A DNA stretch of 64,000 nt, taken from assembly GCA_007361935.1 (NCBI GenBank), contig CP041667.1, positions 1,206,501 to 1,270,500 on the forward strand. Reading direction: 5' to 3'. Positions 51,764-60,556 of this stretch are shown here, piece after piece. The notes beneath the pieces were generated by a model that did no database searches, was not told the DNA's origin, and saw only the letters and a list, made by a program, of their open reading frames with translations. The DNA is from Lachnospiraceae bacterium KGMB03038. Lineage in GTDB: Bacteria > Bacillota > Clostridia > Lachnospirales > Lachnospiraceae. Position numbers and translations under genes: made by a program. Position 1 is the stretch's first letter. The number at the start of each line of letters is the position of its first letter.

Positions 51764-52990
51764 ATGAATCAGAACAATCAGTTGACAAAAGCGGAAAATA
51801 AGGAAGTACAGGAAGAAAAAAGAGTAGTCTTTTATGAAGGGAGTTCCTGGTATCATCGGACAAAAGAGTTGATGGATGACCTGACCACAAAATACAGCAA
51901 AAAAGGCGGGTTTAAAACTCCGGAAGAGGCTGAAAAAAGCTACTGGGAATATGAAGAACGATACCGGGAGAAACAGCGGGAATTTCAAGTTGCCTATCTG
52001 AAAAATACAGATGTAATGTTTGGAGAATATCTGAAATATTGGTTTGAGCATATTTATTCTCTGCGGATTGAGACAACTACCAGAATGTTAGGCTCCTATA
52101 CCTTGTATGAGCTGATTTTGCCCAGTATGGAAACCGATGTAAAACTGAGATTTGTAACAGTAGAGTATCTGGATAAATTACTGGAGCAGGTATCAAAAAT
52201 CTGTTCTTCGGCAGGTAATAAAGGAAGAGAATTGTTGAGTCTGGCATTTAAAGACGCTTTGTTTGACGGATTTATCAATTATAATCCAGTTCCGGAGACA
52301 AAGCCTTATCCGAGGACAAAACCAAAGATCAGAATATTCAGCAAAGCAAAACTGAAAGTGTTCCTGCAGGCGGCCAGTAAGAACCCGTGGTATTTGGAAA
52401 TTTTACTGGGATTGTTCTGCGGTCTGAGAAAAGGAGAAATCCTTGGACTCAAATTCAGCGATTTTGATTTTGAAAAACAGACAGTCAGGATCAGTCGGCA
52501 GTTAGTGGCAAATCCAAAAGTAAAAGAAGGATTTGAAATAGAAGAATATACGGTTATCGAACGTGATCCTAAAACAGAGAACAGTTTCCGTATACTGAAA
52601 GTTCCAAAGGCGATCATGAAAGAAGTGGAACGCCGGTTACATTATGTGAAAATGAAAAAGGAATGGTTTGCTGGAAATTATGAAGATCATGGATACGTCA
52701 GTTGCCGGGAGGACGGAAAGCCGAGAGGGTTAAGCTCCATGAACCAGGCATTGACAAAACTCTGTGAGAGAAATGGCCTTCCGGTTATCACTGTTCATGG
52801 TCTGCGCCATATGTTTGCGACTATATTGATCGAGAGAGGTGTTCCTCTGGTAAAGATTTCCGGATTACTAGGCCACAATTCGATTCATACCACCTATGAA
52901 TATTACTGTGAGGTTATGGACGAGAAAGATAAGATCATTGCATTTATGAACGACACTTTTGTTCCGGAACGGACAGGAACGGAGGGGTAG
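51764..52990 (+). CDS. int: Tyrosine integrase 1
   Basis: About 408 residues. Catalytic residues are readable: Arg in CGLRKGE (about 221), the HxxR box HGLRHMFAT (about 345), His in LGHNSIHTT (about 369) and the nucleophile Tyr in YEYYCEV. A ~100-residue N-terminal region precedes the core-binding domain. ATG 51764 or GTG 51755 are both possible. It ends just before integrase 2 with a 1-nt gap, so both are co-translated. Confidence 0.92.
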   Translation: MNQNNQLTKAENKEVQEEKRVVFYEGSSWYHRTKELMDDLTTKYSKKGGFKTPEEAEKSYWEYEERYREKQREFQVAYLKNTDVMFGEYLKYWFEHIYSLRIETTTRMLGSYTLYELILPSMETDVKLRFVTVEYLDKLLEQVSKICSSAGNKGRELLSLAFKDALFDGFINYNPVPETKPYPRTKPKIRIFSKAKLKVFLQAASKNPWYLEILLGLFCGLRKGEILGLKFSDFDFEKQTVRISRQLVANPKVKEGFEIEEYTVIERDPKTENSFRILKVPKAIMKEVERRLHYVKMKKEWFAGNYEDHGYVSCREDGKPRGLSSMNQALTKLCERNGLPVITVHGLRHMFATILIERGVPLVKISGLLGHNSIHTTYEYYCEVMDEKDKIIAFMNDTFVPERTGTEG

Positions 52991-52991
52991 C

Positions 52992-54281
52992 ATGAAAAAA
53001 TTTGATTTTAAGAAATATACAGAATATAAAGTGTATTCTGTTACGACCATAAAGAAAGGCTATGGGTTCCGAGTCCTGTTGAAATTTGCAGATGGAACGG
53101 AAAAGACAAAACAGCATTCTGGATTCAGCAGTGAGAGAGCGGCAAATACAGAACGGGATGAAGTGGTTGGACAGCTTCACGAAGGAACCTATATTGTTTA
53201 CGACAGGATTAAAGTTGCAGACTTCATGGAGTTCTGGCTGGAGGAAATTATGTGTCCCAGGATAGCGGATAACAGCTACAATGGCTATAAAAATGTGGTT
53301 TACAACTATGTGAATCCGCAGTTGGGAAAAATGTATATGGCAACTCTGAACCAGGGATATATCAGAAAACTATATAATACCATTGCGGCAAAACATGAAT
53401 CTATCGCACGACTGGCGAAAACAGTCATGAATACAGCACTGGCTTATGCGAAATCGAAGAATGTAATAGCGGTAAATCCAGCGGAGGGGGTTCCGCTGCC
53501 AAAGAAGATTAAAAAGAAGGCATACCGTGTATTAAAGATAGATGTAAGCAAGACACTGACGCTCCCGCAGGTGTTTCAGTTAATAGAGGCGAGCAAAGAG
53601 ACGCCGATCCATATGCAGATCTTATTTGCAGTTCTGATGGGCCTGCGGCGTGGAGAGATCAATGGGTTGAAATACAGCGATGTAGACTATATCAACCGCA
53701 CATTGAAAATACAGAGGCAGTTGGGGAAAAAGCCAAATTCCAAAGCGGAAGATGTACCACCTAAAATGCTTACAAAACAGGAAATCAAGCCAAAAACTCC
53801 GTCCAGTATAAGGGAGATCCCTATTCCAGACTATGTGTTTGAGGCGATTCTGGAACAGCGCCGGATTTATGAGAAGAATCGCAGGCGAAGAAGTAAAGAG
53901 TTCCGTGACTGGGATTACATCTGTTGTTCCACATATGGAAATCCAAGAAGTAAAAGTTATCATCAGAAATATTATAAAGAACTGCTTGCTTCTTTAGGAC
54001 TTCCGGATATTCATTTCCATCAGTTGAGAAATACATATACGACCATTCTTTTGAAACATGACTTTAATATCAAAGGAATATCGCATATGTTAGGGCATTC
54101 AAAAGAGATTATATCAGCAGACATCTATGGGGATACTGCTGAAATCATTGAAGATTGCTTATATGCTATTGAACCATTTATGGAAGAAGTTCTTCCGGAA
54201 AGCCGGGAAGAGAAATACTATGATTACTCCGATCTGAAGGAAATAGACGAGGCAGCCGAGGAATATTTAATGGCAGCATGA
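52992..54281 (+). CDS. int: Tyrosine integrase 2
   Basis: A 429-residue recombinase with an N-terminal arm-type domain, SAM-like core-binding domain and catalytic domain: Arg in MGLRRGE, box HQLRNTYTT (Asn replaces the usual His after Arg), LGHSKEIISADIYGD with Tyr. ATG at 52992, directly after GGAGGGG. Two adjacent integrases suggest that both act in integration, or that they are a heteromeric pair. This is the last ICE gene before uvrB. Confidence 0.92.
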   Translation: MKKFDFKKYTEYKVYSVTTIKKGYGFRVLLKFADGTEKTKQHSGFSSERAANTERDEVVGQLHEGTYIVYDRIKVADFMEFWLEEIMCPRIADNSYNGYKNVVYNYVNPQLGKMYMATLNQGYIRKLYNTIAAKHESIARLAKTVMNTALAYAKSKNVIAVNPAEGVPLPKKIKKKAYRVLKIDVSKTLTLPQVFQLIEASKETPIHMQILFAVLMGLRRGEINGLKYSDVDYINRTLKIQRQLGKKPNSKAEDVPPKMLTKQEIKPKTPSSIREIPIPDYVFEAILEQRRIYEKNRRRRSKEFRDWDYICCSTYGNPRSKSYHQKYYKELLASLGLPDIHFHQLRNTYTTILLKHDFNIKGISHMLGHSKEIISADIYGDTAEIIEDCLYAIEPFMEEVLPESREEKYYDYSDLKEIDEAAEEYLMAA

Positions 54282-54307
54282 CAACAATATAAGGAAGAAA
54301 TCATAAA

Positions 54308-54345
54308 AAAGTACAGATGTACACTCGAACATTTGTACTTTTTTT
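54308..54345 (+). terminator. Terminator after the integrases
   Basis: AAGTACAGATGT pairs with ACATTTGTACTT around ACACTCGA, followed by TTTTTTT. Confidence 0.85.
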
Positions 54346-54427
54346 ACTTTTCGTCCTATATACTTTTATCATTATCTTTGCTATAATGTTGTCACTACCG
54401 TTTTGGTGTTACTTCGTGTTATTTAGT

Positions 54428-54560
54428 CCTCAAAAAAGTGTTTTGTGACTTTTGCCTTTCTGGATTCGTAATGGAGTCCTATAAGGCTATTATTTTGACA
54501 TTTTCGTTACGAATGAATTTTTTGAGGGTGGCTGATATTGAACATATCAAAAGTCACAAA
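54428..54560. repeat. Nested inverted repeats at the ICE-chromosome border (att candidate)
   Basis: Three inverted-repeat pairs are packed in 133 bp: CCTCAAAAAA (54428) with TTTTTTGAGG (54518), TTTGTGACTTTTG (54442) with CAAAAGTCACAAA (54548) and ATTCGTAA (54464) with TTACGAAT (54507). The area lies between integrase 2 and uvrB and ends at the uvrB ribosome site. It may hold the integrase core and arm sites of the right attachment site, and a -10-like TATAAT at 54382 for uvrB. Confidence 0.5.
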
Positions 54561-54574
54561 GGAGAGATTTTGCT

Positions 54575-56554
54575 ATGGATAAATTCGTTTTAAAGGCCCC
54601 GTATCAGCCCACAGGCGATCAGCCACAGGCAATCGAGGCGCTTGTAAAAGGGTTCAAGGAAGGCAATCAATGCCAGACTTTACTAGGGGTTACGGGTTCT
54701 GGAAAGACGTTTACGATGGCCAACGTGATCGAGCAGCTGCAGAAGCCCACACTGGTTATCGCCCATAATAAAACACTGGCCGCTCAGTTGTATGGAGAAT
54801 TCAAGGAAATGTTCCCTGATAACGCGGTGGAATATTTTGTCTCCTACTATGACTACTACCAGCCGGAAGCGTATGTCCCTTCCTCCGACACCTACATTGC
54901 CAAGGATTCATCCATCAACGAGGAGATCGACAAGCTGCGGCTGTCCGCCACGGCGTCCCTGGTAGAGCGTAAGGATGTGATCGTTGTGTCCAGCGTATCC
55001 TGTATCTATGGACTGGGCGAGCCGAAGAACTTTGAGAAAATGATGGTTTCCCTGCGCCCTGGGATGGAGAAAGACAGGGATGAGGTTTTGCGCCAGCTGA
55101 TCGATATCCAGTATGAGCGCAACGAGATGGATTTCAAGCGGGGAACCTTCCGGGTAAGGGGAGACGTGCTGGAAATTATTCCGGCTAACGAAGCGGAGAC
55201 TGCGATAAGAGTAGAATTTTTTGGAGATGAGATCGACCGGATCACACAGATCGACGTGCTGACCGGGGAGATCAAGGGAGAGCTGGAACATGCGGCGATC
55301 TTCCCGGCGTCCCATTATGTAGTGCCGGCGGAGCAGATCCGGCGGGCGGCGGATGCTATAGAAGAGGAACTGGAAGAGAGAGTCAAATATTTTAAATCTG
55401 AGGACAAGCTTTTAGAGGCCCAGCGTATTTCAGAACGGACCAATTTTGATGTGGAGATGCTCAAAGAGACGGGATTCTGCTCCGGGATCGAGAACTATTC
55501 CAGACATCTGTCCGGACTGGCTCCGGGACAGCCTCCGTATACATTGATGGACTTCTTCAAAGATGATTTCCTGATTATCATTGATGAGTCCCATAAGACG
55601 ATTCCTCAGATCGGAGGGATGTATCACGGAGACCGTTCCAGGAAGACGACTCTGGTGGATTATGGATTCCGCCTTCCATCGGCGCTGGATAACCGGCCGC
55701 TGAATTTTGAAGAGTTTGAGGAACGAATCGATCAGATCATGTTTGTATCCGCAACTCCGGGGCCTTATGAGGCGGAGCATGAACTTCTGCGCGCGGAACA
55801 GGTAATACGGCCTACAGGACTTCTGGATCCAATGGTAGAAGTGCGGTCAGTGGAAGGTCAGATTGACGATCTGGTTGCAGAGGTGAAAAAGGAAATAGAG
55901 AAGAAAAATAAAGTACTGATCACGACGCTGACCAAGCGGATGGCGGAAGATCTGACGGACTATATGCGGGAATTGGGGATCCGAGTCCGGTACCTGCACT
56001 CGGATATTGATACGCTGGAGCGGACGGAGATCGTAAGAGATATGCGTCTGGATGTGTTCGATGTGCTGGTGGGGATCAACCTTCTGCGGGAAGGGCTGGA
56101 TATTCCGGAGATCACTCTGGTGGCTATTTTGGATGCGGACAAGGAAGGGTTCCTGCGTTCAGAGACGTCTCTGATCCAGACCATCGGGCGGGCGGCCAGA
56201 AACAGCGAGGGGCACGTGATCATGTACGCGGACACCATCACGGACTCCATGCGCCAAGCTATTGATGAGACCATGCGCCGGCGGAATGTGCAGATGGCTT
56301 ATAACGAAGAACACGGCATCACGCCTCAGACCATTAAGAAAGGCGTGCGGGATATCATCAGCATTTCCAAGAAGATCGCGGCAGAAGAACTGCGGATGGA
56401 GAAGGATCCGGAATCCATGAGCGAAGAGGAATTGGAGAAGCTGATCAAGGATATCACCAAGCAGATGAAGAAAGCCGCGGCGGAACTGAACTTCGAGGCG
56501 GCTGCCGAGCTTCGGGACAAAATGGTTGAGTTAAAGAAGCTGATCAAAGAATAA
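54575..56554 (+). CDS. uvrB: Excinuclease ABC subunit UvrB
   Basis: A 659-residue damage-verification helicase of nucleotide excision repair, of normal length. Walker A GVTGSGKT at 38-45, the beta-hairpin region YYDYYQPEAYVP (about 91-102), DEAD-like IIDESH (about 336), motif VI QTIGRAARN and a C-terminal UVR domain for UvrA/UvrC contact. AAAGGAG is 10 nt before the ATG. It forms an operon with uvrA, 15 nt downstream. First chromosomal gene after the ICE. Confidence 0.98.
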   Translation: MDKFVLKAPYQPTGDQPQAIEALVKGFKEGNQCQTLLGVTGSGKTFTMANVIEQLQKPTLVIAHNKTLAAQLYGEFKEMFPDNAVEYFVSYYDYYQPEAYVPSSDTYIAKDSSINEEIDKLRLSATASLVERKDVIVVSSVSCIYGLGEPKNFEKMMVSLRPGMEKDRDEVLRQLIDIQYERNEMDFKRGTFRVRGDVLEIIPANEAETAIRVEFFGDEIDRITQIDVLTGEIKGELEHAAIFPASHYVVPAEQIRRAADAIEEELEERVKYFKSEDKLLEAQRISERTNFDVEMLKETGFCSGIENYSRHLSGLAPGQPPYTLMDFFKDDFLIIIDESHKTIPQIGGMYHGDRSRKTTLVDYGFRLPSALDNRPLNFEEFEERIDQIMFVSATPGPYEAEHELLRAEQVIRPTGLLDPMVEVRSVEGQIDDLVAEVKKEIEKKNKVLITTLTKRMAEDLTDYMRELGIRVRYLHSDIDTLERTEIVRDMRLDVFDVLVGINLLREGLDIPEITLVAILDADKEGFLRSETSLIQTIGRAARNSEGHVIMYADTITDSMRQAIDETMRRRNVQMAYNEEHGITPQTIKKGVRDIISISKKIAAEELRMEKDPESMSEEELEKLIKDITKQMKKAAAELNFEAAAELRDKMVELKKLIKE

Positions 56555-56569
56555 TAGAAGGGAAGAATT

Positions 56570-59410
56570 ATGGAAGAAAAAGACAGCAGACAATATATTA
56601 AGATCCGGGGAGCCAATGAACATAATCTGAAGAAAATAGATTTGGATATTCCCAGAAACGAACTGGTAGTCCTGACAGGACTGTCCGGTTCTGGAAAATC
56701 CTCCCTGGCTTTTGATACCATATACGCGGAAGGACAGAGAAGGTATATGGAATCCCTGTCCTCATACGCAAGACAGTTCCTGGGGCAGATGGAGAAACCG
56801 GATGTGGAGAGCATTGAGGGGCTTTCTCCGGCCATCTCCATCGATCAGAAATCCACGAATCGGAACCCCAGATCCACGGTGGGGACAGTGACGGAGATCT
56901 ACGATTATTTCCGTCTTCTTTACGCAAGGGTGGGGATTCCCCATTGTCCAAACTGCGGCAAAGAAATCAAGAAACAGACGGTGGATCAGATGGTAGACCA
57001 GATCATGGAGCTGCCGGAACGGACCAAGATCCAGCTCCTGGCCCCGGTGGTACGGGGAAGGAAAGGGACCCACGCCAAGCTTCTGGACCGGGCCAAGAAA
57101 AGCGGATACGTGCGGGTACGTATTGACGGGAATTTATACGAACTGTCGGAAGAGATCCAGTTAGATAAGAATATCAAGCACAATATAGAGATCATTGTGG
57201 ACCGGCTGGTAGTGAAGCCAGGCATTGAGAAACGTCTGACAGATTCGATTGAGGATGTGCTCCATCTGGCGGAAGGCCTAATGACAGTTGATGTGATCGG
57301 CGGAGAACCGATCAATTTCAGTCAGAGTTTTTCTTGTCCGGACTGCGGCATCAGCATTGCGGAGATCGAGCCGAGAAGTTTCTCTTTTAACAATCCTTTT
57401 GGAGCCTGCCCAGAGTGTTTCGGACTGGGATATAAGATGGAGTTTGACGAGGATCTGATGATCCCGGATAAAAGCTTAAGTATTGCGGAAGGGGCGATTA
57501 CCGTACTTGGGTGGCAGTCCTGTACGGATAAGAAGAGCTTTACTTACGCGATCCTGGATGCGCTGAGCCAGGAGTATGGGTTCTCCCTGGAGACTCCTTT
57601 TCAGAAATATCCCAAGAAGATCCAGGATATCCTGATCCATGGAACTGGAGGCAGAGAAATAAAGGTCCGTTACCGCGGACAGCGGGGAGAAGGCGTCTAT
57701 GACGTGGCCTTTGAGGGACTGATCAAGAATGTGGAACGCCGCTACCGGGAGACCGGGTCGGAGGCTATGAAGGCGGAGTATGAAGAATTCATGCGTATTA
57801 CGCCCTGCCATAAATGCGGCGGCCAGCGTTTGAAACCAGAAGCCCTGGCCGTTACCGTAGGCGGGAAGAACATTGCGGAAGTGACGGCCTTGTCCATAGA
57901 AAAACTGCAGAAATTCCTGCAGAATCTGAAGCTGAATAAACAGCAGATGATGATCGGGGGACAGATCCTAAAAGAAATCCAGGCAAGAACCCGCTTCCTA
58001 AACGATGTGGGACTGGATTATCTGACTCTGGCAAGAGCAACGGGAACCTTGTCCGGCGGGGAAGCTCAGCGGATCCGGCTGGCTACCCAGATCGGCTCCG
58101 GCCTTGTGGGCGTGGCATATATTCTGGATGAGCCCAGTATCGGCCTGCATCAGAGGGATAACGACAAACTTTTAGGCACACTTAAGCATCTGCGGGATCT
58201 TGGGAATTCGGTCCTTGTGGTGGAACATGACGAGGACACCATGCGAGAGGCGGATTATATTGTAGATATCGGCCCCGGCGCGGGAGAACATGGCGGAGAA
58301 GTAGTGGCGGTAGGAACCGCGGAAGAGATCATGAAGAATCCCAATTCTATTACCGGCGCATATTTGAGCGGGAAGACGAAGATTCCGGTTCCGGATCATC
58401 GGGGAAAGCCTTCCGGATGGCTGAAGGTTTTGGGAGCAAAGGAGAATAATCTGAAGAATATCGAGGTTCAGATCCCGCTTGGCATTATGACCTGCGTCAC
58501 CGGAGTTTCAGGGTCAGGGAAAAGTTCGCTCATTAACGAGATCGTTTACAAGAGGCTGGCGCGAGAATTAAACCGGGCAAGGACGATTCCCGGAAAACAT
58601 AAAGATATTGAAGGAATTGAGAATCTGGACAAAGTGATCGCTATCGATCAGTCCCCTATCGGTCGGACGCCCCGGTCGAATCCGGCTACTTATACAGGCG
58701 TGTTTGATTTGATCCGGGATCTGTTTGCGGCCACGCCGGACGCGAAAGCAAAAGGCTATAAAAAGGGAAGATTCAGCTTCAATGTCAAGGGGGGACGCTG
58801 CGAAGCCTGCAGCGGGGACGGCATTTTAAAAATAGAAATGCATTTCCTTCCAGATGTGTATGTACCCTGCGAGGTTTGTCATGGAAAACGGTATAACCGA
58901 GAGACTTTGGAGGTAAAATACAAAGGAAAGAATATTTATGATGTGCTGAATATGACGGTGGAGGAAGCCCTTCACTTCTTTGAGCATGTGCCCAGCATTC
59001 GCAGGAAAATGGAAACGCTGTATGATGTGGGGCTGTCTTACATCCGTCTGGGACAGCCTTCCACCCAGCTTTCCGGCGGGGAGGCCCAGCGGATCAAGCT
59101 GGCGGCGGAATTGAGCAAACGCAGCACTGGGAAGACCATTTACATCCTGGATGAACCTACGACAGGCCTCCATTTCGCAGACGTCCACAAACTGACGGAA
59201 ATCCTGCATAGACTGGCGGCGGATGGGAATACAGTGATCGTTATCGAACATAACCTGGATGTGATCAAGACGGCTGATTATATCATCGACATGGGACCGG
59301 AAGGAGGCGATGGAGGAGGAACAGTCATCGTTCAGGGTACGCCGGAGGAAGTGGCTGACTGTCCGGAATCCTATACGGGGAAATATATCCGCGCAATGCT
59401 CGACAGATAG
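56570..59410 (+). CDS. uvrA: Excinuclease ABC subunit UvrA
   Basis: A 946-residue ATPase that finds DNA lesions and loads UvrB. Two ABC modules: Walker A GLSGSGKSS (about 33) and GVSGSGKSS (about 644), signatures LSGGEAQRIRL and LSGGEAQRIKL. Zinc motifs CPDC...CPEC and CEAC...CEVC. Complete. Co-transcribed with uvrB. Confidence 0.98.
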   Translation: MEEKDSRQYIKIRGANEHNLKKIDLDIPRNELVVLTGLSGSGKSSLAFDTIYAEGQRRYMESLSSYARQFLGQMEKPDVESIEGLSPAISIDQKSTNRNPRSTVGTVTEIYDYFRLLYARVGIPHCPNCGKEIKKQTVDQMVDQIMELPERTKIQLLAPVVRGRKGTHAKLLDRAKKSGYVRVRIDGNLYELSEEIQLDKNIKHNIEIIVDRLVVKPGIEKRLTDSIEDVLHLAEGLMTVDVIGGEPINFSQSFSCPDCGISIAEIEPRSFSFNNPFGACPECFGLGYKMEFDEDLMIPDKSLSIAEGAITVLGWQSCTDKKSFTYAILDALSQEYGFSLETPFQKYPKKIQDILIHGTGGREIKVRYRGQRGEGVYDVAFEGLIKNVERRYRETGSEAMKAEYEEFMRITPCHKCGGQRLKPEALAVTVGGKNIAEVTALSIEKLQKFLQNLKLNKQQMMIGGQILKEIQARTRFLNDVGLDYLTLARATGTLSGGEAQRIRLATQIGSGLVGVAYILDEPSIGLHQRDNDKLLGTLKHLRDLGNSVLVVEHDEDTMREADYIVDIGPGAGEHGGEVVAVGTAEEIMKNPNSITGAYLSGKTKIPVPDHRGKPSGWLKVLGAKENNLKNIEVQIPLGIMTCVTGVSGSGKSSLINEIVYKRLARELNRARTIPGKHKDIEGIENLDKVIAIDQSPIGRTPRSNPATYTGVFDLIRDLFAATPDAKAKGYKKGRFSFNVKGGRCEACSGDGILKIEMHFLPDVYVPCEVCHGKRYNRETLEVKYKGKNIYDVLNMTVEEALHFFEHVPSIRRKMETLYDVGLSYIRLGQPSTQLSGGEAQRIKLAAELSKRSTGKTIYILDEPTTGLHFADVHKLTEILHRLAADGNTVIVIEHNLDVIKTADYIIDMGPEGGDGGGTVIVQGTPEEVADCPESYTGKYIRAMLDR

Positions 59411-59466
59411 GGCGTTTTTCCGACAGGGAGGAGTCTTCTTTCACAAAGATTTAAGGAAAAAAGGGG

Positions 59467-59495
59467 TTTCCATTTTACGGAAAGTTCATTATAAT
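59467..59495 (+). promoter_or_regulatory. Putative promoter of the mreB-like gene
   Basis: TTTCCA, 17-bp spacer, TATAAT (59490-59495), located 64 nt before the ATG in the short uvrA-mreB gap. Confidence 0.6.
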
Positions 59496-59558
59496 GGTAC
59501 ATGCAAAATCAAAACAAATGATAATGAAGATAGACAGAATGATGGAAGGGGATTAAGA

Positions 59559-60548
59559 ATGTCGGTAGATATCGGAATTGATTTGGGAACAGCCAGCATC
59601 CTTGTCTATATCAAGGGCAAGGGTGTTATTTTAAAAGAACCGTCTGTGGTGGCTTTTGACAGAGACACCAATGCCATTAAGGCGATCGGGGAAGAAGCCC
59701 GGCTTATGCTGGGAAGGACGCCGGGGAATATCGTCGCCATCCGGCCGCTGCGCCAGGGCGTGATCTCGGACTATACAGTAACAGAGAAAATGATCAAATA
59801 TTTTGTCCAGAAGGCCATGGGAAAACGGACATTCAAGAAACCAAGGATCAGTATCTGTGTGCCAAGCGGCGTTACAGAGGTGGAGAAAAAAGCGGTGGAG
59901 GAGGCTACCTACGCGGCGGGCGCGCGGGAAGTCAACTTGATCGAAGAACCAGTGGCGGCAGCCATCGGTGCGGGAATCGACATTTCCAAACCCTGCGGCA
60001 ACATGATCGTTGATATTGGAGGCGGCACAACGGATATCGCGGTCATTTCTCTTGGCGGTACAGTAGTAAACACTTCTATTAAGATTGCCGGAGATGATTT
60101 TGACGAGGCGATTGTCCGCTATATGAGGAAGAAGCATAATCTTCTGATCGGCGAGCGTACGGCGGAAGATATTAAAATCAAAATCGGGACAACTTATCCG
60201 CTGGTGGAAGAAGAAGCGGTGGAGGTACGGGGCAGGAATCTGGTGACCGGCCTTCCTAAGACGGTAACGGTCACATCCTCGGAGACCGAGGAAGCTCTGC
60301 GGGAGACTACAGGTCAGATCGTGGAAGCTGTGATCGGAGTGCTGGAGCGTACGCCGCCGGAATTGTCCGCGGATATTTTGGACCGGGGGATCGTCCTGAC
60401 CGGAGGAGGATCTATGCTGCGGGGCCTGGAAGAACTGATCGAGGAGCGGACAGGCATCAACACCATGACAGCGGAAGATCCCATGAAGGTAGTTGCGATC
60501 GGGACGGGACAATTTGTAGAGTTTATGAGTGGACGGAAAGAATACTGA
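59559..60548 (+). CDS. mreB: MreB/Mbl actin-like cell-shape protein
   Basis: A 329-residue actin homologue that guides cell-wall synthesis at the membrane. Phosphate motifs GIDLGTASI (residue 5 on) and DIGGGTTDIAV (about 153), and the adenosine motif LTGGGSMLRGLEELI near residue 285. The ATG at 59559 follows GGAAGGGGA; an upstream frame overlapping uvrA is rejected. Whether it is MreB or Mbl cannot be decided from one copy. Eight nt to recD2. Confidence 0.93.
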   Translation: MSVDIGIDLGTASILVYIKGKGVILKEPSVVAFDRDTNAIKAIGEEARLMLGRTPGNIVAIRPLRQGVISDYTVTEKMIKYFVQKAMGKRTFKKPRISICVPSGVTEVEKKAVEEATYAAGAREVNLIEEPVAAAIGAGIDISKPCGNMIVDIGGGTTDIAVISLGGTVVNTSIKIAGDDFDEAIVRYMRKKHNLLIGERTAEDIKIKIGTTYPLVEEEAVEVRGRNLVTGLPKTVTVTSSETEEALRETTGQIVEAVIGVLERTPPELSADILDRGIVLTGGGSMLRGLEELIEERTGINTMTAEDPMKVVAIGTGQFVEFMSGRKEY

Positions 60549-60556
60549 TGAGATAA

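Noticed and set aside
59310..59558. Upstream extension of the mreB frame into uvrA
   Set aside because: It overlaps uvrA by 101 nt and has no MreB homology; the ATG at 59559 with GGAAGGGGA begins with the conserved GIDLGTA region.
59631..60512. Minus-strand frame of 293 codons opposite mreB
   Set aside because: Antisense shadow of a highly conserved gene; His/Arg/Asp-rich composition typical of reverse-strand reading.
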